DNA from: an uncultured beta proteobacterium
GTDB lineage: Bacteria > Pseudomonadota > Gammaproteobacteria > Burkholderiales > Burkholderiaceae_C
Assembly (NCBI GenBank): GCA_903905735.1
Contig: CAIVHU010000016.1
Location: 19,042 to 83,041, forward strand
Direction: 5' to 3'
DNA: 64,000 nucleotides
How positions within the stretch are numbered: position 1 is the first letter of the stretch; each line of letters opens with the position of its first letter. The notes below the pieces were generated by a model. That model was not told where the DNA came from and did not search any database. It worked only from the letters and a program-made list of their open reading frames with translations. The position numbers and the translations under genes are program-made. Shown one piece after another: positions 1 through 8,673 of the stretch.

Positions 1-219
1 AGCCACACCTTCGTCCCAGCCGCGAATGACCGCGCCTGCGCCAAGGTTGAAGACAAAGGGTGTGCCACGGTCTTTGCTGGAGTCAAATTTGGTGCCTTGC
101 ATACCATCCTGAAAAAGCCAGCCGGTGTAGTGAACGGTGACACGCTGGCCTTCGGTGGCGACATCGCCAGCGCCTGCTAGGTTGTCTTCGTATTGGAGTC
201 CTGAGGGAGTCGTGATCAT
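1..219 (-). CDS. FKBP-type peptidyl-prolyl cis-trans isomerase (partial, C-terminus outside window)
   Basis: The first 73 residues of a small FKBP-fold prolyl isomerase, which catalyses cis-trans isomerisation of Xaa-Pro bonds and assists folding. The visible FKBP signature includes [30 protein letters not shown] and [14 protein letters not shown], which form the substrate pocket. There is no signal peptide, so a cytoplasmic protein is likely. Family members of this short type are about 115 residues, so some 40 are missing beyond the window edge. The ATG start at 219 is in the expected place for the family. Confidence 0.93.
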   Translation of the reverse strand, partial: MITTPSGLQYEDNLAGAGDVATEGQRVTVHYTGWLFQDGMQGTKFDSSKDRGTPFVFNLGAGAVIRGWDEGVA

Positions 220-266
220 GGAGTTTGGTAATGGAACAGGGTTGGAGCGACTGATAGCAAAGGCGA

Positions 267-578
267 TCAGGCTTTTTTCTTGGCTTGGGCAGCCACCCAT
301 TTGGTCGCGAAGGCGGACAAATCGCCCATGCGCTTGAGCAGGTCAGCGCCCAGCGGGGTTACAAGGTAGCCGCTGCTGCCGTGATCCAACAGACCGGCTT
401 CGCGCATTTCCTTGATACGCGTGTTCAAGGTGTTGGGGGTGATGCCACCCACGCTGTCCTGAAGCAGCCGGAAGGTTTGCGGATGTCCGTCCTTGAGTGC
501 CCAAAGCACACGGATGGCGTAACGCGATTCAAGCAGGCTCAATAGTTGGCCAATGGCAACATTTTCTTTTGTACTCAT
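267..578 (-). CDS. HxlR-like winged-helix transcriptional regulator
   Basis: A 103-residue DNA-binding protein. The segment from [17 protein letters not shown] through the recognition-helix region [18 protein letters not shown] to the wing and [11 protein letters not shown] follows the HxlR/MarR-like winged helix. It lacks the N-terminal cysteine used for redox sensing in many HxlR proteins, so the signal is unknown. The ATG at 578 is preceded by a good AGGAG site. A longer frame continues upstream to 725, but that stretch has no family similarity and is probably untranslated leader. It is not adjacent to an obvious target gene. Confidence 0.8.
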   Translation of the reverse strand: MSTKENVAIGQLLSLLESRYAIRVLWALKDGHPQTFRLLQDSVGGITPNTLNTRIKEMREAGLLDHGSSGYLVTPLGADLLKRMGDLSAFATKWVAAQAKKKA

Positions 579-830
579 GGTGCTTCTCCTTAAGGTGTGA
601 AATCTTGACCGAATCATGACCGTGGCTGAAAGCGCTGGCCGTGGCGCTTTCGGGAGTCTTCGGCGAGGGAAATGCACTATATCGCAATTTTCGGGATTGC
701 TACATGTTTTGTAGCTTTGGAACATCAGTTACCGCAGCAAAATTCATGTACAGTGCAAAAAATCACCAGTCCAGCTGTTGCACCCTGGCAGTGATGAGTT
801 CAACGGTCAAACCTCTCTCATGGCATGCTT

Positions 831-1103
831 ATGAACATCAACTTTGAACAAATTCACAATTTTTACGAGCCGGTTGTGTTTGAGGCGGTGACCAATATGG
901 CTGATTCTTACCCGGACTTCAGTCCCGATATGTTGGCTGACGTCGCCTGTGTGGCGCTCAACCGCCTACCCGCGCGTTATCTGCGCCACGATGTTGACAT
1001 GATGTTTTACCTGACCGAGCCAGAGCGTCGTGCCATTGACGACGCCTTGCAGGAGGCTTTGAAGTTTGCTTTCGGTTTTGTGGGCGATCGCACGGCCAGG
1101 TAA
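831..1103 (+). CDS. ComFB-like (late competence development family) small protein
   Basis: A 90-residue protein resembling the ComFB family: an N-terminal helix (NFEQIHNFYEPVVFEAV) followed by the core DVACVALNRLPARYLRHDVDMMFYL. The family motif is a central ALNRLPPRY. The cysteines that bind zinc in Firmicute ComFB are mostly absent; only one Cys is seen in the core. The family is common in Betaproteobacteria and its role there is not settled. ATG at 825 is an alternative start two codons upstream; neither has a clear ribosome-binding site. The neighbours give no functional clue. Confidence 0.7.
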   Translation: MNINFEQIHNFYEPVVFEAVTNMADSYPDFSPDMLADVACVALNRLPARYLRHDVDMMFYLTEPERRAIDDALQEALKFAFGFVGDRTAR

Positions 1104-1144
1104 ACAGGCGGCGCAGTAGGCTCACCTGTCGTTTTGATCGCCAT

Positions 1145-2422
1145 TCAGACTGCGGACAGTGCCTGCGCCAGGTCGTCGCGCAAATCGTCAATGTGTTCAA
1201 TACCCAAAGACAGGCGCACCATGTCCGGCTTAACACCGGCTTTGGCCAACTCGGCCGTGTTGAGTTGCCGGTGCGTGGTGGACGCCGGATGACAAGCCAG
1301 TGATTTGGCATCACCAATATTGACCAGCCGGGTAAACAGCTTCAGGGCGTCCTGAAAGCGCGCACCAGCCTCCAAACTGTCAGCGGCTTTGACACCAAAA
1401 CTGATGATGCCGGATGCCCGCCCGCCCATGTACTTCTGCACCAGCGCGTGGTCCGGGTGATCCGGCAAGCCCGCGTAATTCACCCAACTCACCTTGTCGT
1501 GCGCCTGCAGGTAGCTGGCCACTTGCAGCGCGTTATCGCATATGCGGTCCATGCGCAGGGCCAAAGTTTCAATGCCTTGAAGAATCTGGAATGCAGACAT
1601 GGCACTCAGCGCGGCACCCATGTTGCGCAGCGGCACCACACGCGCCCGACCAATGTAGGCGGCTGGCCCAAAAGCCTCGGTATAGACCACACCGTGGTAA
1701 CTCACATCAGGCTCATTGAGGCGTTTGAAGCGCTTGGCGTGCTCGGCCCAGGGAAATTTGCCAGAATCGACAATCACGCCGCCCAGCGTGGTGCCGTGGC
1801 CACCGAGGTATTTGGTCAGCGAATGCACCACGATGTCGGCACCATGCTCAAACGGGCGGCACAGGTACGGGCTGGGCACGGTGTTGTCCACAATCAGCGG
1901 GATGCCGTGCGCGTGGGCAATGTCCGCCAGTGCGGCCAGATCGGTCACATTGCCCAGCGGGTTACCCACTGATTCGCAATAGATTGCCTTGGTCTTGTCG
2001 TCGATCAGGTTGGCGAACGAGGCCGGATCGCGGTAGTCGGCAAAACGCACCTGAATGCCGATTTGCGGAAATGTATGGGCAAACAGGTTGTAGGTGCCAC
2101 CGTAAAGCGTGGAAGCGGAGACGATGTTGTCACCGGCTTCACAGATGGTCTGGATCGCATAGCTGATGGCCGACATGCCCGAGGCTACTGCCAGTGCACC
2201 CACGCCGCCTTCCAATGCCGCCACGCGTGCTTCGAGCACACCGCAGGTGGGGTTCATGATGCGGCTGTAGATGTTGCCCGCGACCTTCAGGTCAAACAGG
2301 TCGGCACCGTGCTGGGTGTCGTCAAAGGCGTAGGCCACTGTTTGATAAATCGGCACGGCCACAGCTTTGGTGGTGGGGTCGGGCGTGTAGCCCGCGTGAA
2401 CAGCCAAGGTTTCAATCTTCAT
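1145..2422 (-). CDS. metY: O-acetylhomoserine aminocarboxypropyltransferase (sulfhydrylase)
   Basis: A 425-residue cytoplasmic PLP enzyme of the Cys/Met metabolism family. It makes homocysteine from O-acetylhomoserine and sulfide, so it uses the sulfide produced by the assimilation operon at 35-43 kb. The PLP lysine is K204 in SLTKYLGGHG. Other family motifs are YSRIMNPT near residue 52, SGMSAISYAI near 81 and DNTVPSPYL near 179. The length matches MetY (about 425-435) and exceeds cystathionine gamma-synthase (about 390). The ATG has AAAGGG upstream. It is monocistronic and divergent from the gene at 2488. Confidence 0.95.
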   Translation of the reverse strand: MKIETLAVHAGYTPDPTTKAVAVPIYQTVAYAFDDTQHGADLFDLKVAGNIYSRIMNPTCGVLEARVAALEGGVGALAVASGMSAISYAIQTICEAGDNIVSASTLYGGTYNLFAHTFPQIGIQVRFADYRDPASFANLIDDKTKAIYCESVGNPLGNVTDLAALADIAHAHGIPLIVDNTVPSPYLCRPFEHGADIVVHSLTKYLGGHGTTLGGVIVDSGKFPWAEHAKRFKRLNEPDVSYHGVVYTEAFGPAAYIGRARVVPLRNMGAALSAMSAFQILQGIETLALRMDRICDNALQVASYLQAHDKVSWVNYAGLPDHPDHALVQKYMGGRASGIISFGVKAADSLEAGARFQDALKLFTRLVNIGDAKSLACHPASTTHRQLNTAELAKAGVKPDMVRLSLGIEHIDDLRDDLAQALSAV

Positions 2423-2487
2423 CGGGTCGCCCTTTCAATGTCAAAGAGGCAGCATCTTAGACGTTTGAATGGGGATAATCACGCATC

Positions 2488-3243
2488 TTGAAAAAACGCA
2501 CCCCCCAACTTCCTGACGTCAATTTTTCGGACGACTACAACATTCGGCACTTGCATCTTGGCAGCGAGTGGGTTCAGGGCTCCATGTATCTGGAAGATGC
2601 CATTGGTCTGGTCCATGAATATGTGCAGCGCATGATGGCCTGGCTGTTGTTTGTGGAAACTGATTCGGTCAAAGACCGCCAGGCCATGCAGCTGGGCCTG
2701 GGCGCGGGGTCGCTGACCAAGTTCTGCGCCAAAGAACTGCACATCAAAACCACCGCCGTTGAGCTCAACCCTCAGGTTCTCGCAATATGCCGCAGCCATT
2801 TCAAACTGCCCGCCGACAACCCGATGATGCGTGTGGTGCTGGCCGATGCGGCGCAGGAAATTCTCAACCCCAAATGGTGGGGCACGGTGGATGCCTTGCA
2901 GGTGGATCTGTATGACCGCGAAGCCGCCGCGCCGGTGCTCGACAGCCTGCCGTTCTACAACCATTGCCGCCGCCTGCTCACCCCCGATGGCTGCATGACG
3001 GTCAACCTGTTTGGCCGTGCCTCCAGCTTCGAGCGCAGTGTCGAAAAGATGTCGGCAGCGTTTGGCAAGGAGGCCATCTGGGCCTTCAAGCCGACCCGTG
3101 AAGGCAATACTGTGGTGCTGGCTCAGTGCACCCCAAAGCGCACGAAGCGCGAGGTGCTGATGGCGCGCGCCGCCGTGATTGAGGCCCGCTGGGGTCTGCC
3201 TGCCACGAAATGGGTGCGGGTTTTCAAACCGATGCTGTCATGA
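2488..3243 (+). CDS. spermidine synthase-like methyltransferase-fold protein
   Basis: A 251-residue protein with the Rossmann fold of spermine/spermidine synthases: LGLGAGSLT at 69-77, AVELNP near 90, then the DALQVDLYD acidic segment. Polyamine synthases use decarboxylated SAM, but many orphan paralogues such as this have no proven substrate. The only plausible start is TTG at 2488, with GGGGA about 12 bases upstream; no in-frame ATG occurs before residue 33. Its stop overlaps the next start as ATGA, so it is translationally coupled to the secretion-type ATPase. Polyamine synthesis is not assured. Confidence 0.8.
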   Translation: MKKRTPQLPDVNFSDDYNIRHLHLGSEWVQGSMYLEDAIGLVHEYVQRMMAWLLFVETDSVKDRQAMQLGLGAGSLTKFCAKELHIKTTAVELNPQVLAICRSHFKLPADNPMMRVVLADAAQEILNPKWWGTVDALQVDLYDREAAAPVLDSLPFYNHCRRLLTPDGCMTVNLFGRASSFERSVEKMSAAFGKEAIWAFKPTREGNTVVLAQCTPKRTKREVLMARAAVIEARWGLPATKWVRVFKPMLS

Positions 3244-5027
3244 CGCCTGCAACCTCCACCAAACACCGCTCTGAACCCCACACTGGCCCGCTGGACTGGC
3301 GCAGCCTGGTGTCATGGCTCAAAGCCGACGGCACCATCACCGCGCAGGAGGCGCAGCGCATCCACACCCGCTGCGCGCAGGCCGAAAGCGCGCAGCACCC
3401 CTTGTTGCGTCTGGCCAGCGTGGCGGTGCGCCGCGCGGTGGACGACAAACCAATGGACCTCGAGTCCCTCACCCAGTGGCTGGCCGGGCATGTGAAGCTG
3501 GCCTATTTGCGCATTGACCCGCTCAAGGTCGATGTGGGCAAAGTGGCCGACACCATGAGCCCAGCCTACGCCGAGCGGCACAAAATTTTGCCGGTGCAGG
3601 TCACCACCCATGAAGTGGTGGTGGCCACGGCGGAGCCGTTTTTGACCGACTGGGTGGGCGAGGTGGAGCGCCAGGCGCGGCGCAGCGTGCGCCGTGTGGT
3701 GGCCAACCCGCAGGAAATTCACCGCTACACCGTGGAGTTTTTTGCGCTCGCCAAGTCGGTGCGGGCTGCGGCCAAGGCTGGCAGCAACGTCGGGTCCAGC
3801 TTTGAGCAACTGGTCGAACTGGGCAAGAGCAACAAACAACTCGATGCCAACGACCAGAGCGTGGTGCAGGTGGTGGACTGGCTCTGGCAATACGCGTTTG
3901 ACCAGCGCGCCAGCGACATCCATCTGGAGCCCCGGCGCGAACAGGGCGTGATCCGTTTTCGTATTGACGGTGTGTTGCACCCGGTGTACCAGATGCCGAT
4001 GGGGGTGCTGACTGCCATGACGGCGCGCATCAAACTTCTCAGCCGCATGGACGTGGTGGAAAAGCGCCGACCACAGGACGGTCGTATCAAAACCCGCAAC
4101 CCCGGAGGGGCCGAGGTGGAAATGCGCATTTCGACCCTGCCCACCGCCTTTGGCGAAAAGATGGTGATGCGGATTTTTGACCCCGAAACCACCGTCAAGG
4201 AACTCGACGCGCTGGGCTTCTCAAAACACGATGCCGAGCGCTGGGAAGCGCTGGTCAAACGCCCCAACGGCATCATCCTGGTGACCGGCCCCACCGGCTC
4301 GGGCAAAACCACCACCTTATATTCGACCCTGAAACGGGTCGCCACCGAAGAGGTGAACGTGAGCACGGTGGAAGATCCGATCGAGATGATCGAGGCGTCT
4401 TTTAACCAGACCCAGGTGCAGACGCAGCTGGACTTTGGCTTTCCGGAAGGCCTGCGTGCCCTGATGCGCCAGGACCCCGACATCATCATGGTCGGTGAAA
4501 TACGCGACCAGGCTACCGCCGAGATGGCGGTACAGGCCGCACTCACAGGCCATCTGGTTTTTTCCACCCTGCATACCAATGACGCGCCCAGCGCCATCAC
4601 CCGGATGATGGAACTGGGCGTGCCGGCCTACCTGATCAACGCCACCTTGCTGGGCGTGCTGGCGCAGCGGCTGGTGCGCACCTTATGCCCGTTGTGCAAG
4701 GAGCCAGACACCTCTACCTCACGCGAGACGCTGGAGCAGGCCGTCAAACCCTGGCAACTCAGCGGCACTTACAAACCTTTCAAACCCGTGGGTTGTGTGG
4801 ATTGCCGCATGACGGGTTTTCGCGGCCGCATGGGCTTGTATGAATTGCTAGTGGTGTCGGAGGCGTTCAAGGCGCAGATCACCCGCGAACCCAATTCCGA
4901 TGCCCTCAAGCGCCAGGCGATCACCGACGGCATGCGTCCGCTGCGCCTCGCCGGTGCCCTGCGCGTAGCCGAGGGCCTGACGGTGCTCGAAGAAGTGCTC
5001 TCCAGTACCCCGGCATCCGACCATTGA
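3240..5027 (+). CDS. GspE/PulE/PilB-type secretion or pilus-assembly ATPase (orphan)
   Basis: A 595-residue hexameric ATPase of the type II secretion/type IV pilus family. The N-terminal third is an MshEN-like domain. The ATPase core has Walker A GPTGSGKTT near residue 350, Walker B RQDPDIIMVGEIRD and the His box TGHLVFSTLHTND. It ends with a zinc-binding C-x2-C pair set (CPLC and CVDC) before GFRGRMGLYELL. No inner-membrane PilC/GspF, prepilin or peptidase gene lies nearby, so the partner machine is encoded elsewhere. The start is set by the ATGA overlap with the upstream gene. All catalytic motifs are intact. Confidence 0.92.
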   Translation: MTPATSTKHRSEPHTGPLDWRSLVSWLKADGTITAQEAQRIHTRCAQAESAQHPLLRLASVAVRRAVDDKPMDLESLTQWLAGHVKLAYLRIDPLKVDVGKVADTMSPAYAERHKILPVQVTTHEVVVATAEPFLTDWVGEVERQARRSVRRVVANPQEIHRYTVEFFALAKSVRAAAKAGSNVGSSFEQLVELGKSNKQLDANDQSVVQVVDWLWQYAFDQRASDIHLEPRREQGVIRFRIDGVLHPVYQMPMGVLTAMTARIKLLSRMDVVEKRRPQDGRIKTRNPGGAEVEMRISTLPTAFGEKMVMRIFDPETTVKELDALGFSKHDAERWEALVKRPNGIILVTGPTGSGKTTTLYSTLKRVATEEVNVSTVEDPIEMIEASFNQTQVQTQLDFGFPEGLRALMRQDPDIIMVGEIRDQATAEMAVQAALTGHLVFSTLHTNDAPSAITRMMELGVPAYLINATLLGVLAQRLVRTLCPLCKEPDTSTSRETLEQAVKPWQLSGTYKPFKPVGCVDCRMTGFRGRMGLYELLVVSEAFKAQITREPNSDALKRQAITDGMRPLRLAGALRVAEGLTVLEEVLSSTPASDH

Positions 5028-5030
5028 TAG

Positions 5031-5081
5031 ATATACAAATGGCCTCTAGCCCTTATGCATAAAGGACGACCAGCTACTGAA
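5031..5081 (-). repeat. Family A palindromic element, copy 1
   Basis: Reverse-oriented copy: GGCCTCTAGCCCTT, a short loop, then an AGGACGACCAGCTACT arm. It sits between the ATPase stop at 5027 and the EamA gene. The EamA start codon (5055) and first eight residues lie inside it. Read in the family's usual reverse frame it gives PLALMHKGRPATE. Confidence 0.8.
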
Positions 5082-5954
5082 GGCATAGCGTTTGGTCTGG
5101 TGCTCGCGACGCTGGGCGCGATTGCCTTCAGCGGCAAGGCGATCATCGTCAAGCTGGCCTACCGCTATGGTGTGGATGCGGTCACGCTGATCATGTACCG
5201 CATGTTGTTCGCGCTGCCCATCTTCGCCGTGATGGCCTGGTGGTCCAGTCGTGGCAAGCCAGCGCTGACGCGGCGCGACTGGTGGGGTGTTCTGGGGCTC
5301 GGGTGTTCGGGCTACTACCTGGCCAGCTTTCTGGACTTTGCCGGCCTGGTGTACGTCAGTGCTTCGCTGGAGCGGCTCATTTTGTACCTCAACCCGACGC
5401 TGGTGCTGATTCTGGGACTGGTGCTCTACAAGCGCCACATCACGCGTTTTCAGGCGCTGGGCATGGGCATCAGCTACCTCGGCGTGCTGCTGGTGTTTGG
5501 CCACGAGATCAAGCTGGAAGGTGCCAACGCCGCGCTCGGGGCCGTGCTGGTGTTTTCCAGCGCGGTTTGCTATGCCATTTATCTGAGCTTCAGTGGTGAA
5601 CTGGTCAAACGGCTGGGCTCTTTGCGGTTGGTGGGGTTGGCCACGCTGGTGGCCTGTGTGCTGTGCATTGCGCAATTTGTCGTGTTGCGTCCGCTCAGTG
5701 CAGCGCTGGTTGCACCCGAGGTGATCTGGTTGTCGATCCTGAACGCCACCGTTTGCACCGCCGCGCCGGTGCTGATGGTGATGATGGCTGTCGAGCGCAT
5801 CGGGTCTTCCCTGACGGCGCAAACCGGTATGGTCGGCCCGATGTCCACCATCGCGATGGGCACCCTGATTCTGGGTGAGCCCTTCACAGGCTGGGTGGCG
5901 GCGGGATCGGTGCTGGTCATTCTGGGAATTTTTGTCTTCATGCGCAACCGCTGA
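5055..5954 (+). CDS. EamA/DMT-family transporter
   Basis: A 299-residue inner-membrane protein with about ten hydrophobic helices in two EamA repeats; it begins TM1 at GIAFGLVLATLGAIAF. The superfamily exports metabolites or amino acids, and the substrate cannot be read from sequence. The start codon and residues 1-8 (MHKGRPAT) are supplied by the palindromic element at 5031-5081. No other in-frame ATG precedes TM1. It lies 27 bases after the ATPase gene in the same direction and is convergent with another EamA gene. Confidence 0.88.
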   Translation: MHKGRPATEGIAFGLVLATLGAIAFSGKAIIVKLAYRYGVDAVTLIMYRMLFALPIFAVMAWWSSRGKPALTRRDWWGVLGLGCSGYYLASFLDFAGLVYVSASLERLILYLNPTLVLILGLVLYKRHITRFQALGMGISYLGVLLVFGHEIKLEGANAALGAVLVFSSAVCYAIYLSFSGELVKRLGSLRLVGLATLVACVLCIAQFVVLRPLSAALVAPEVIWLSILNATVCTAAPVLMVMMAVERIGSSLTAQTGMVGPMSTIAMGTLILGEPFTGWVAAGSVLVILGIFVFMRNR

Positions 5955-5990
5955 AGCGGCTTATGCCCGAGCCCTCTCCCGAGCGTGGGC

Positions 5991-6896
5991 TTAACGCCGT
6001 GACGACACCACAATACCGCCCGCGATCAGCACAAACGCCAGCGCGTGATACAGGTGCGGTATCTCACCGAGAAACAGACCTGACAGCACGGCTGTGAACA
6101 GTGGCGTGAGGTTGATAAAAAACCCCGCCACCGTCGGACCCGCGCGCGCCACACCTGCTCCCCAGGCGCGATAGGCCAGCAGGGCAGGGCCGACAGCTAT
6201 AAAAAGAAGAGCTGCCGCCAAAGGCCAGCTCAGGGTCAGGCGGCCAAAACCCAATGCCCACTCGCCCCCGGCAAACAGGCCTGCCCAGATCAGCCCCAGT
6301 GCAATCTGCGCCATCAGGAACTCCGCCCAGTTGCTGCGAATGCTGCTGGGCTCGGACGTGGGATGCGCCAGCATCCAGCTGTAGTAGGCCCAAGCCGCTG
6401 ACGCCAGCAGCATGTAAAAGTCGCCGGGCACCAGCTTGACTTGCAACAACATGTCCAACTGCCCACGGCTCAGCACCACCAGCACACCGGTGATCGACAT
6501 GGCAGCTCCCAGCCATTGGCGTCGCGAGATGGGCATGGCAAAAAACAGCCGCCCGATCAGCAACATCCACACTGGCGTCATGGACCCCACCAGCGTCACA
6601 TTGATCGGGGTGGAGGTGTTCAATGCCAAGTACAGCAGCGCGTTGTAGCCGCCAATGCTCAGCAGCCCCAGGCCCAGAAATCGCTGCCAGCTCGGCCACA
6701 GCGGGCTGCTTCGACGCAGCACAGAAGCCGCCAATGGCAGCAGCAGCACAAACGCAATGCACCAGCGCAGCAGGTTCAGCGTCATGGGTGAGGCCATGCT
6801 GGCAACCACCCGGCCCAGCACGGCGTTGCCCGCCCACATGACTGGCGGCACCGTCAGCAACAGCGCTGCGGTGAGGGTAACGCGCGGGTGGCTCAT
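5991..6896 (-). CDS. EamA/DMT-family transporter
   Basis: A 301-residue inner-membrane protein with about ten helices and two EamA domains: first-half motif MTLNLLRWCIAFVLLLP, second-half PTVAGFFINLTPLFTAVLSGLFLGE. A probable metabolite exporter of unknown substrate. It is convergent with the EamA gene ending at 5954, but the two proteins do not look like a recent duplication by eye. The ATG at 6896 is preceded by a weak ribosome-binding site. Confidence 0.88.
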   Translation of the reverse strand: MSHPRVTLTAALLLTVPPVMWAGNAVLGRVVASMASPMTLNLLRWCIAFVLLLPLAASVLRRSSPLWPSWQRFLGLGLLSIGGYNALLYLALNTSTPINVTLVGSMTPVWMLLIGRLFFAMPISRRQWLGAAMSITGVLVVLSRGQLDMLLQVKLVPGDFYMLLASAAWAYYSWMLAHPTSEPSSIRSNWAEFLMAQIALGLIWAGLFAGGEWALGFGRLTLSWPLAAALLFIAVGPALLAYRAWGAGVARAGPTVAGFFINLTPLFTAVLSGLFLGEIPHLYHALAFVLIAGGIVVSSRR

Positions 6897-7050
6897 GAAC
6901 GCAACAAGGCTGCTAAATGCGTTGTGACAGGCAGGGGAAACAAGGAGAAGGTCATGCGGGTAGAAACAGGGCGTTTCTATTCTCGCAGTAAAACGCGGGG
7001 CTCGGTTTCATGGCAACATCCCGCCACATTTGACCATAAGGAGACTTTTG

Positions 7051-8046
7051 ATGACCTCACACACATCCCGCGCGATACAGATCGACCAGCATGGTGGCCC
7101 CGAAGAGCTCAAGCTGGTGCAGGTCAGCGTGGGCGAACCCGGCCCAGGTGAAATCCGCATTCGCCACCACTCCGTGGGGCTGAACTTCATTGACGTCTAT
7201 CAGCGCAGTGGCCTGTATCCCGCGTCCATGCCCCTGAAACTCGGCATGGAAGCCGCTGGTGTGGTCGAGGCTGTGGGCGAGGGCGTGACTCACCTCAAGG
7301 TCGGCGACCGGGCCGCCTATGCCAGCCAGCCCCCCGGCAGCTACTGCGACCTGCGGGTGATGCCCGCCAAATGCGTCTGCAAGCTGCCCGATGCGATCAG
7401 CTTCGAGACCGGCGCAGCGATGATGCTCAAGGGCCTCACCGCGCAATACCTGCTCAAGCGCACCCTTCCGCAGGGCGGCTTCCAGCCGGGCGATTTTGTG
7501 CTGTTTCACGCCGCCGCCGGGGGCGTGGGCCTGATCGCCTGCCAGTGGGCCAAAGCCATGGGCCTGCGTCTGATTGGTACCGCAGGTTCAGATAAAAAAT
7601 GTGCTCTAGCCCTTGCCAATGGTGCGGAGTTTGCTATCAATTACGCATCTGAAGACTTCCTGATCCGGGTCAAGGAGATCACTGGTGGCAAGGGGGTCCG
7701 GGCGGTGTATGACTCGGTGGGCAAAGACACTTGGGACAAGTCGCTGGACTGCCTGGCCCCTTTTGGCCTGATGGCCAGTTTTGGCAACGCCTCGGGTCCG
7801 GTGGCCCCGTTTTCACCGGGCATTCTCGGCCCGAAAGGCTCGCTGTACGTGACGCGCCAGACCCTGTTCACCCACATCGCCACGCGTGAGAGCACGCAGG
7901 CTATGGCAGACGACCTGTTCGCCGCCGTCACCAGTGGGCAGGTCAAGATTCACATCGAGCAGCGCTACAAGCTGGAATTCGTGCAGCAGGCACACCGCGA
8001 TCTGGAAGCGCGCAAGACCACAGGTTGCACCGTGTTGACGTTGTAA
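7051..8046 (+). CDS. qor: NADPH:quinone oxidoreductase (zeta-crystallin type)
   Basis: A 331-residue medium-chain reductase without structural zinc. It reduces quinones with NADPH in the cytoplasm. The N-terminal GroES-like domain includes VGLNFIDVYQRSGLYP; the nucleotide fold has HAAAGGVGLIACQWAKAMG; VYDSVGKDTWDKSLDCL and KGSLYVTRQTL are typical of bacterial Qor. AAGGAG lies ten bases upstream of the ATG. Codons 181-197 (CALALANGAEFAIN) coincide with DNA that looks like palindromic element copy 2, yet alignment with E. coli Qor from memory shows no net length gain there. Confidence 0.93.
   Translation: MTSHTSRAIQIDQHGGPEELKLVQVSVGEPGPGEIRIRHHSVGLNFIDVYQRSGLYPASMPLKLGMEAAGVVEAVGEGVTHLKVGDRAAYASQPPGSYCDLRVMPAKCVCKLPDAISFETGAAMMLKGLTAQYLLKRTLPQGGFQPGDFVLFHAAAGGVGLIACQWAKAMGLRLIGTAGSDKKCALALANGAEFAINYASEDFLIRVKEITGGKGVRAVYDSVGKDTWDKSLDCLAPFGLMASFGNASGPVAPFSPGILGPKGSLYVTRQTLFTHIATRESTQAMADDLFAAVTSGQVKIHIEQRYKLEFVQQAHRDLEARKTTGCTVLTL
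7591..7643 (-). repeat. Family A palindromic element-like segment, copy 2 (inside quinone reductase)
   Basis: AAATGTGCTCTAGCCCTTGC at the left and TTGCTATCAATT at the right match the ends of reverse-oriented copies, with about the usual spacing. The middle is diverged. It is translated as KCALALANGAEFAIN in the family's usual reverse frame. The residues still fit the Qor family, so chance resemblance or gene conversion is possible. Confidence 0.45.
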
Positions 8047-8115
8047 TCCCCAAACATCAAGAGCGAACCATAAGCACTCGCGCAGCCGCGCTGGCTTCGG
8101 TCAGCGACGCGTGTC

Positions 8116-8673
8116 TCATGGGTGATCGCTGGGCTTGCGGTTGCTGCCAAAGGCGCGGTCCCACCACAGCATGGTGACACCGTAGTTGATATGCGGGTCA
8201 TGGTGATGAATGGCGTGCTGGCGTTTGCATTGCCGCATCCAGGCACTTTTGGCGCGCCAGTGATGCACGCCATGGTGAATCACCCCATAGACAAAATAGC
8301 CGATGGTCACGCCCAGGGCGACACCACTGCCGAGCCAGAACCCGGCCAGCAAAGTGGCGGGCAGCCAGACCAGCACCGCGATCAGGGTCACGCTGACAAG
8401 TGTGGGCGTGGCAATCAGGGCCAGCGGCCTGCGGTGATGCTCCGCATGCAGGCTCTGAAACGGCTCCAGGCCATGGAAAACAAAGCGGTGCATGGCGTAT
8501 TCAATCAGTGTCCACAGCCCCAATCCCGCCAATCCCGCCAGCGGTAACTCCCTGTGCAGCGCCATTGGCGTGTAATGCATCAGCACACCAGGCAGCAGCA
8601 GTGCTGCTAGCAGATAAACCCCAAAGTCGGCGTAGTAGGCCAACTCGGTATGCTCAATGGCCAGGGTCTTCAC
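8116..8673 (-). CDS. fatty acid hydroxylase/sterol desaturase family protein
   Basis: A 185-residue membrane protein with the di-iron histidine clusters of the family: HRFVFH, HAEHH, HHGVHH and HAIHHHD, interspersed with about four hydrophobic helices. Family members hydroxylate or desaturate lipids, sterols or carotenoids using O2; the substrate here is unknown. GTG at 8673 is chosen because GGAG lies six bases upstream. TTG at 8685 would add four residues but overlaps that site. Convergent with the quinone reductase gene. Confidence 0.85.
   Translation of the reverse strand: MKTLAIEHTELAYYADFGVYLLAALLLPGVLMHYTPMALHRELPLAGLAGLGLWTLIEYAMHRFVFHGLEPFQSLHAEHHRRPLALIATPTLVSVTLIAVLVWLPATLLAGFWLGSGVALGVTIGYFVYGVIHHGVHHWRAKSAWMRQCKRQHAIHHHDPHINYGVTMLWWDRAFGSNRKPSDHP

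Noticed and set aside
579..725. Upstream extension of the HxlR-like gene
   Set aside because: The segment has no winged-helix similarity, and a strong AGGAG site precedes the internal ATG at 578.
6190..6235. Family A copy inside the EamA gene (CAGCTATAAAAAGAAGAGCT)
   Set aside because: The encoded residues fit the EamA helix, and the second arm is missing.
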